Origin: Butyrivibrio sp. M55
GTDB lineage: Bacteria > Bacillota > Clostridia > Lachnospirales > Lachnospiraceae
Reading direction: 5' to 3'
Assembly: GCF_900116865.1 (NCBI RefSeq)
Contig: NZ_FPCD01000005.1
Span: forward strand, 186,001-250,000
DNA length: 64,000 bases
Below, piece by piece: positions 61,802 to 64,000 of this stretch. Within the stretch, counting starts at the first letter, position 1. Each line of letters opens with the position of its first letter. The position numbers and the translations under genes were made by a program. Below the pieces are notes generated by a model, which did no database searches, was not told where the DNA came from, and saw only the letters and a program-made list of their open reading frames with translations.

Positions 61802-62422
61802 TTACTGCTCCTTTGGTTTTGTACCTGTAAACGCCTCCATTGTGGCATCTGTAGCACTGTTTATGTCATCGTGCTTAAAAACAACAGCGATGGTCATGAA
61901 AAAAATCTTGAGATCGAAAAGGAATGATATATTTCTTGCGTAATATACATCTTTCTCAAATCTGTCTTCCCAGCTTAAAAGGTTTCTTCCGTTAACCTGT
62001 GCCCATCCCGTAAGTCCCGGTCTCACATCATGTCTGTGCCTCTGTTCCTCGTTATAGAGGGGAAGGTATTTGACAAGAAGGGGCCTGGGGCCTATGAAAC
62101 TCATGTCACCCTTTAAAATGTTGAAAAACTCAGGAAGTTCATCAAGGCTGGTCGCTCTGAGCTTTTTACCAAACTCGGGTAGTCTGTCTTCATCGGGAAG
62201 AAGATTTCCGTTTTCATCCTTTGCATCAGTCATTGTCCTGAATTTGTAAAGGTTAAAAACTTCTCCGTCCTTGCCGGGTCTCGGCTGCCTGAAAATAACA
62301 GGACTTCCGAGCTTAACTCTTACGAGTATCGCAAGTATAAGGTACAACCAGCAAAAAGGTATGAGTACCAGTAAAGACAGTATTATATCTATCAATCTCT
62401 TAATAAATTTTGAATAAATCAT
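61802..62422 (-). CDS. PglC-type undecaprenyl-phosphate phosphosugar transferase
   Basis: This 206 aa monotopic enzyme has an N-terminal hydrophobic re-entrant helix (about 10-33), FRQPRPGKDGEVFNLYKFRT and the catalytic SLDELPEFFNILKGDMSFIG (D94, E95) with GPRPLLVKYLPLY. It transfers a sugar phosphate from UDP-sugar to undecaprenyl phosphate at the inner membrane face and so starts the repeat unit. The size matches PglC rather than the longer WbaP/WcaJ. Its donor is probably the amino sugar made by the dehydratase and aminotransferase just upstream. Confidence 0.93.
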   Translation of the reverse strand: MIYSKFIKRLIDIILSLLVLIPFCWLYLILAILVRVKLGSPVIFRQPRPGKDGEVFNLYKFRTMTDAKDENGNLLPDEDRLPEFGKKLRATSLDELPEFFNILKGDMSFIGPRPLLVKYLPLYNEEQRHRHDVRPGLTGWAQVNGRNLLSWEDRFEKDVYYARNISFLFDLKIFFMTIAVVFKHDDINSATDATMEAFTGTKPKEQ

Positions 62423-62457
62423 TCGTCACTCCGAAATATGCCGTGTCCAAAGCATTA

Positions 62458-63735
62458 TTAGTCAAAGCATCTTCTTATGATCTCAATGATCATATCCTGC
62501 TGCTCTTTTGTCATCTTGATGTCACTTGGAAGACATAAGCCTCTGTTAAAGATATCGGCTCCGACATCCTTAAAGCCTTCCTCTTCAATGTAAGCGTTGC
62601 TGCGGGCTCTTCCGTTTCCGTGCTTTGTAATAAATGCGTTTGCCCTGTAGATAGGCTGCATATGCATCGGCTTCCAGATAGGACGTCCCTCTGCGTTATT
62701 CTCAGCAATAGCACTAAGAATCTCTGTGGGACATGTCTTTCCGGGCTCGGGATTGTAGAGAACTTCTTTTTCTCCGCGAACCTGTCTGCACATTACGTCC
62801 TCATCTATGATCATGCATGAAAGCCAGAAGTTAGGCTCGCTGTTCTTCTTATCATAAGGATTCATCTTTACGGGAAGTCCCTTGAGTCCTTCTTTGTAAC
62901 GCATATAGATTTCTTTTTTCTGAGCGACATGCTCTTCAAGATAAGGAATCTGTCCCCTTACAACTCCGGCGATAACGTTGCTCATTCTGTAGTTGTAGCC
63001 AAGTTCCTCATGCTGATACCAGGGTGCATCCTCTCTTGCCTGAGTGGACCATTTACGCACCTTATGAGCATCTTCTGTACTGTTTGTAAGGAACATTCCT
63101 CCCGCGGAACCGGTTATGATCTTGTTTCCGTTAAAAGAGAGAATGCTGTAATCGCCAAAAAGTCCCGTCTGCTTTCCCTTGTATGTTGCGCCGAGAGATT
63201 CAGCCGCATCCTCAACTATAAGTGCATTGTGCGCACGGCAGATTCTCTGGATTCCGTCTATCTTTCCGGGTGTTCCGTAAAGATGTGCAACGACTACAAG
63301 TCTTACATCGGGATATGTCTCAAAAGCTCTCTCAAGTGATTCGGGATCCATATTCCATGTATCTTCTTCCGTATCGATAAATACAGCTTCACCGCCCTCA
63401 TAAGCAATGGGATTTACTGTAGCATCGAAAGTAAGATCAGAACAAAATACTTTCTTTCCCTCAAGTGTTCCGTGTCCGACCTTAGGCTGACCGTAAAGTC
63501 TTTCACCTGCAAGTTTTATCGCAAGATGAAGAGCAGCTGTTCCCGATGAAAGTGCAACAGCCTCCTTGCATCCGATCTTTTCACATATAAGTTTTTCAGC
63601 CTCGTTTATATTCGCTCCGACGGTTGACATCCAGTTGGTGTCATATGCCTCCTGCACGTACTTGATCTCATCACCGTGCATTGTCGGGGATGAAAGCCAG
63701 ATTTTTTTCTGAAAGGGTCTAATTTCCACGATCAT
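62458..63735 (-). CDS. DegT/DnrJ/EryC1/StrS aminotransferase
   Basis: This 425 aa PLP enzyme has ALSSGTAALHLAIKLAGERL, LIVEDAAESLGATYKGKQTG (D176) and SILSFNGNKIITGSAGGM (PLP Lys205). It makes a 4-amino sugar from a UDP-4-keto-6-deoxy-hexose, as PglE does. It is longer than usual by a GQPKVGHGTLEGKK insert near residue 90. Its ATG overlaps the stop of the CapD-like gene (ATGA). Confidence 0.9.
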   Translation of the reverse strand: MIVEIRPFQKKIWLSSPTMHGDEIKYVQEAYDTNWMSTVGANINEAEKLICEKIGCKEAVALSSGTAALHLAIKLAGERLYGQPKVGHGTLEGKKVFCSDLTFDATVNPIAYEGGEAVFIDTEEDTWNMDPESLERAFETYPDVRLVVVAHLYGTPGKIDGIQRICRAHNALIVEDAAESLGATYKGKQTGLFGDYSILSFNGNKIITGSAGGMFLTNSTEDAHKVRKWSTQAREDAPWYQHEELGYNYRMSNVIAGVVRGQIPYLEEHVAQKKEIYMRYKEGLKGLPVKMNPYDKKNSEPNFWLSCMIIDEDVMCRQVRGEKEVLYNPEPGKTCPTEILSAIAENNAEGRPIWKPMHMQPIYRANAFITKHGNGRARSNAYIEEEGFKDVGADIFNRGLCLPSDIKMTKEQQDMIIEIIRRCFD

Positions 63736-64000
63736 TCCTCCGTATTGATTTTTTCAGCTAGCTTTTTAAGCATTTCTTTGTGTTCTTCCGTACTGTCCGC
63801 TTCATTATTGGCGGGATGGTATGTTGTAACTATCTCTTTTACGAGAGTTCTTATCTCAGGCGATTCCTCTTTTGCCGCAACATTAAGTTGCTCGAGCCCC
63901 GAGAACAACTTCATCTCATCAAGCTCAATAGGCTTTCCGATATGGATCATCTTATTTTCTGTATCCTGAAGTCCTTCTTCATCCATGAGCATCTCTTCAT
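63732..64000 (-). CDS. C-terminal end of CapD/WbpM/FlaA1-type polysaccharide biosynthesis protein (partial)
   Basis: The frame is open to the window edge and ends at 63732. About 89 codons are visible, reading EEMLMDEEGLQDTENKMIH at the edge, then IGKPIEL. This resembles the C-terminus of membrane-bound UDP-GlcNAc 4,6-dehydratases, which have a LRPGEK(L/M)YEE-LL segment followed by ETEN.KI.IGKP. The catalytic part is outside the window. It would supply UDP-4-keto-6-deoxy-GlcNAc to the aminotransferase next in line. The call rests on a short segment. Confidence 0.7.
   Translation of the reverse strand, partial: EEMLMDEEGLQDTENKMIHIGKPIELDEMKLFSGLEQLNVAAKEESPEIRTLVKEIVTTYHPANNEADSTEEHKEMLKKLAEKINTEE

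Overview
The window looks like chromosome from a motile, anaerobic Firmicute of the Lachnospiraceae, most like Butyrivibrio or Pseudobutyrivibrio. The signs are a Gram-positive flagellar late-gene set with sigma-28 (SigD) promoters, FliW/CsrA, a glutamine synthetase paired with an ANTAR regulator, rubrerythrin and rubredoxin proteins, strong GGAGG ribosome sites and moderate to low GC. The genus is an inference. Almost every gene is on the minus strand. No rRNA, tRNA, CRISPR array or insertion sequence was seen.

Region 1 (1-3.6 kb) is accessory: the 5' end of an Rpn-type nuclease gene, a two-gene HipA-kinase module controlled by twin perfect palindromes, and a single-chain fusion of Rieske oxygenase, flavin reductase and rubredoxin. 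Region 2 (3.7-17.1 kb) is a flagellar filament cluster: flagellin, a FliT-like chaperone, fliS, fliD, flaG, a CgeB-like glycosyltransferase, csrA, fliW, flgL, two flgK paralogues, flgN and flgM. At least four sigma-28 promoters (TAAA-like, 15-16 bp, GCCGATAT-like) drive it. Region 3 (17.2-25.4 kb) is housekeeping and stress: an ANTAR regulator and glnA with a leader attenuator, an EF-hand protein with a structured leader, tdk, an MscS channel, a HicB-like protein, a par-like type I toxin-antitoxin locus, a small heat-shock protein behind a degenerate CIRCE, rubrerythrin, and two unknown genes.

Region 4 (25.5-64 kb, running off the right edge) is a large surface-polysaccharide locus of about 29 genes, split by a terminator and promoter at 40.6 kb. 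The upstream part encodes the 3' end of a CapD/WbpM-type dehydratase, a DegT aminotransferase, a PglC-type initiating phosphosugar transferase, an ATP-grasp ligase, a WbpO/WbpP-like UDP-GalNAcA pair, GT4 glycosyltransferases, a formyltransferase, two deacetylase-fold proteins, two AsnB-type amidotransferases, and a cassette of FkbH-like protein, acyl carrier protein, VOC protein, MBOAT acyltransferase and SGNH protein. The downstream part encodes three GT11 fucosyltransferase-like proteins, GT2 and GT17 enzymes, a pyruvyltransferase, a Wzy-like polymerase, a PglK-like ABC flippase, a Wzx flippase and a GH88/105-like hydrolase.

The most interesting candidates are: (a) the FkbH/ACP/MBOAT/SGNH cassette, which resembles a Dlt pathway in which the amino-acid loading enzyme is replaced by an FkbH-type loader, suggesting glyceryl or hydroxyacyl decoration of the polysaccharide; (b) the rearranged HipBST-like module in which HipS-like, DUF2442-like and HTH domains are fused in one protein behind the kinase; (c) the self-contained Rieske oxygenase fusion in an anaerobe; (d) the glnA leader with two hexaloop hairpins overlapping a terminator beside an ANTAR gene; and (e) the type I toxin-antitoxin locus.
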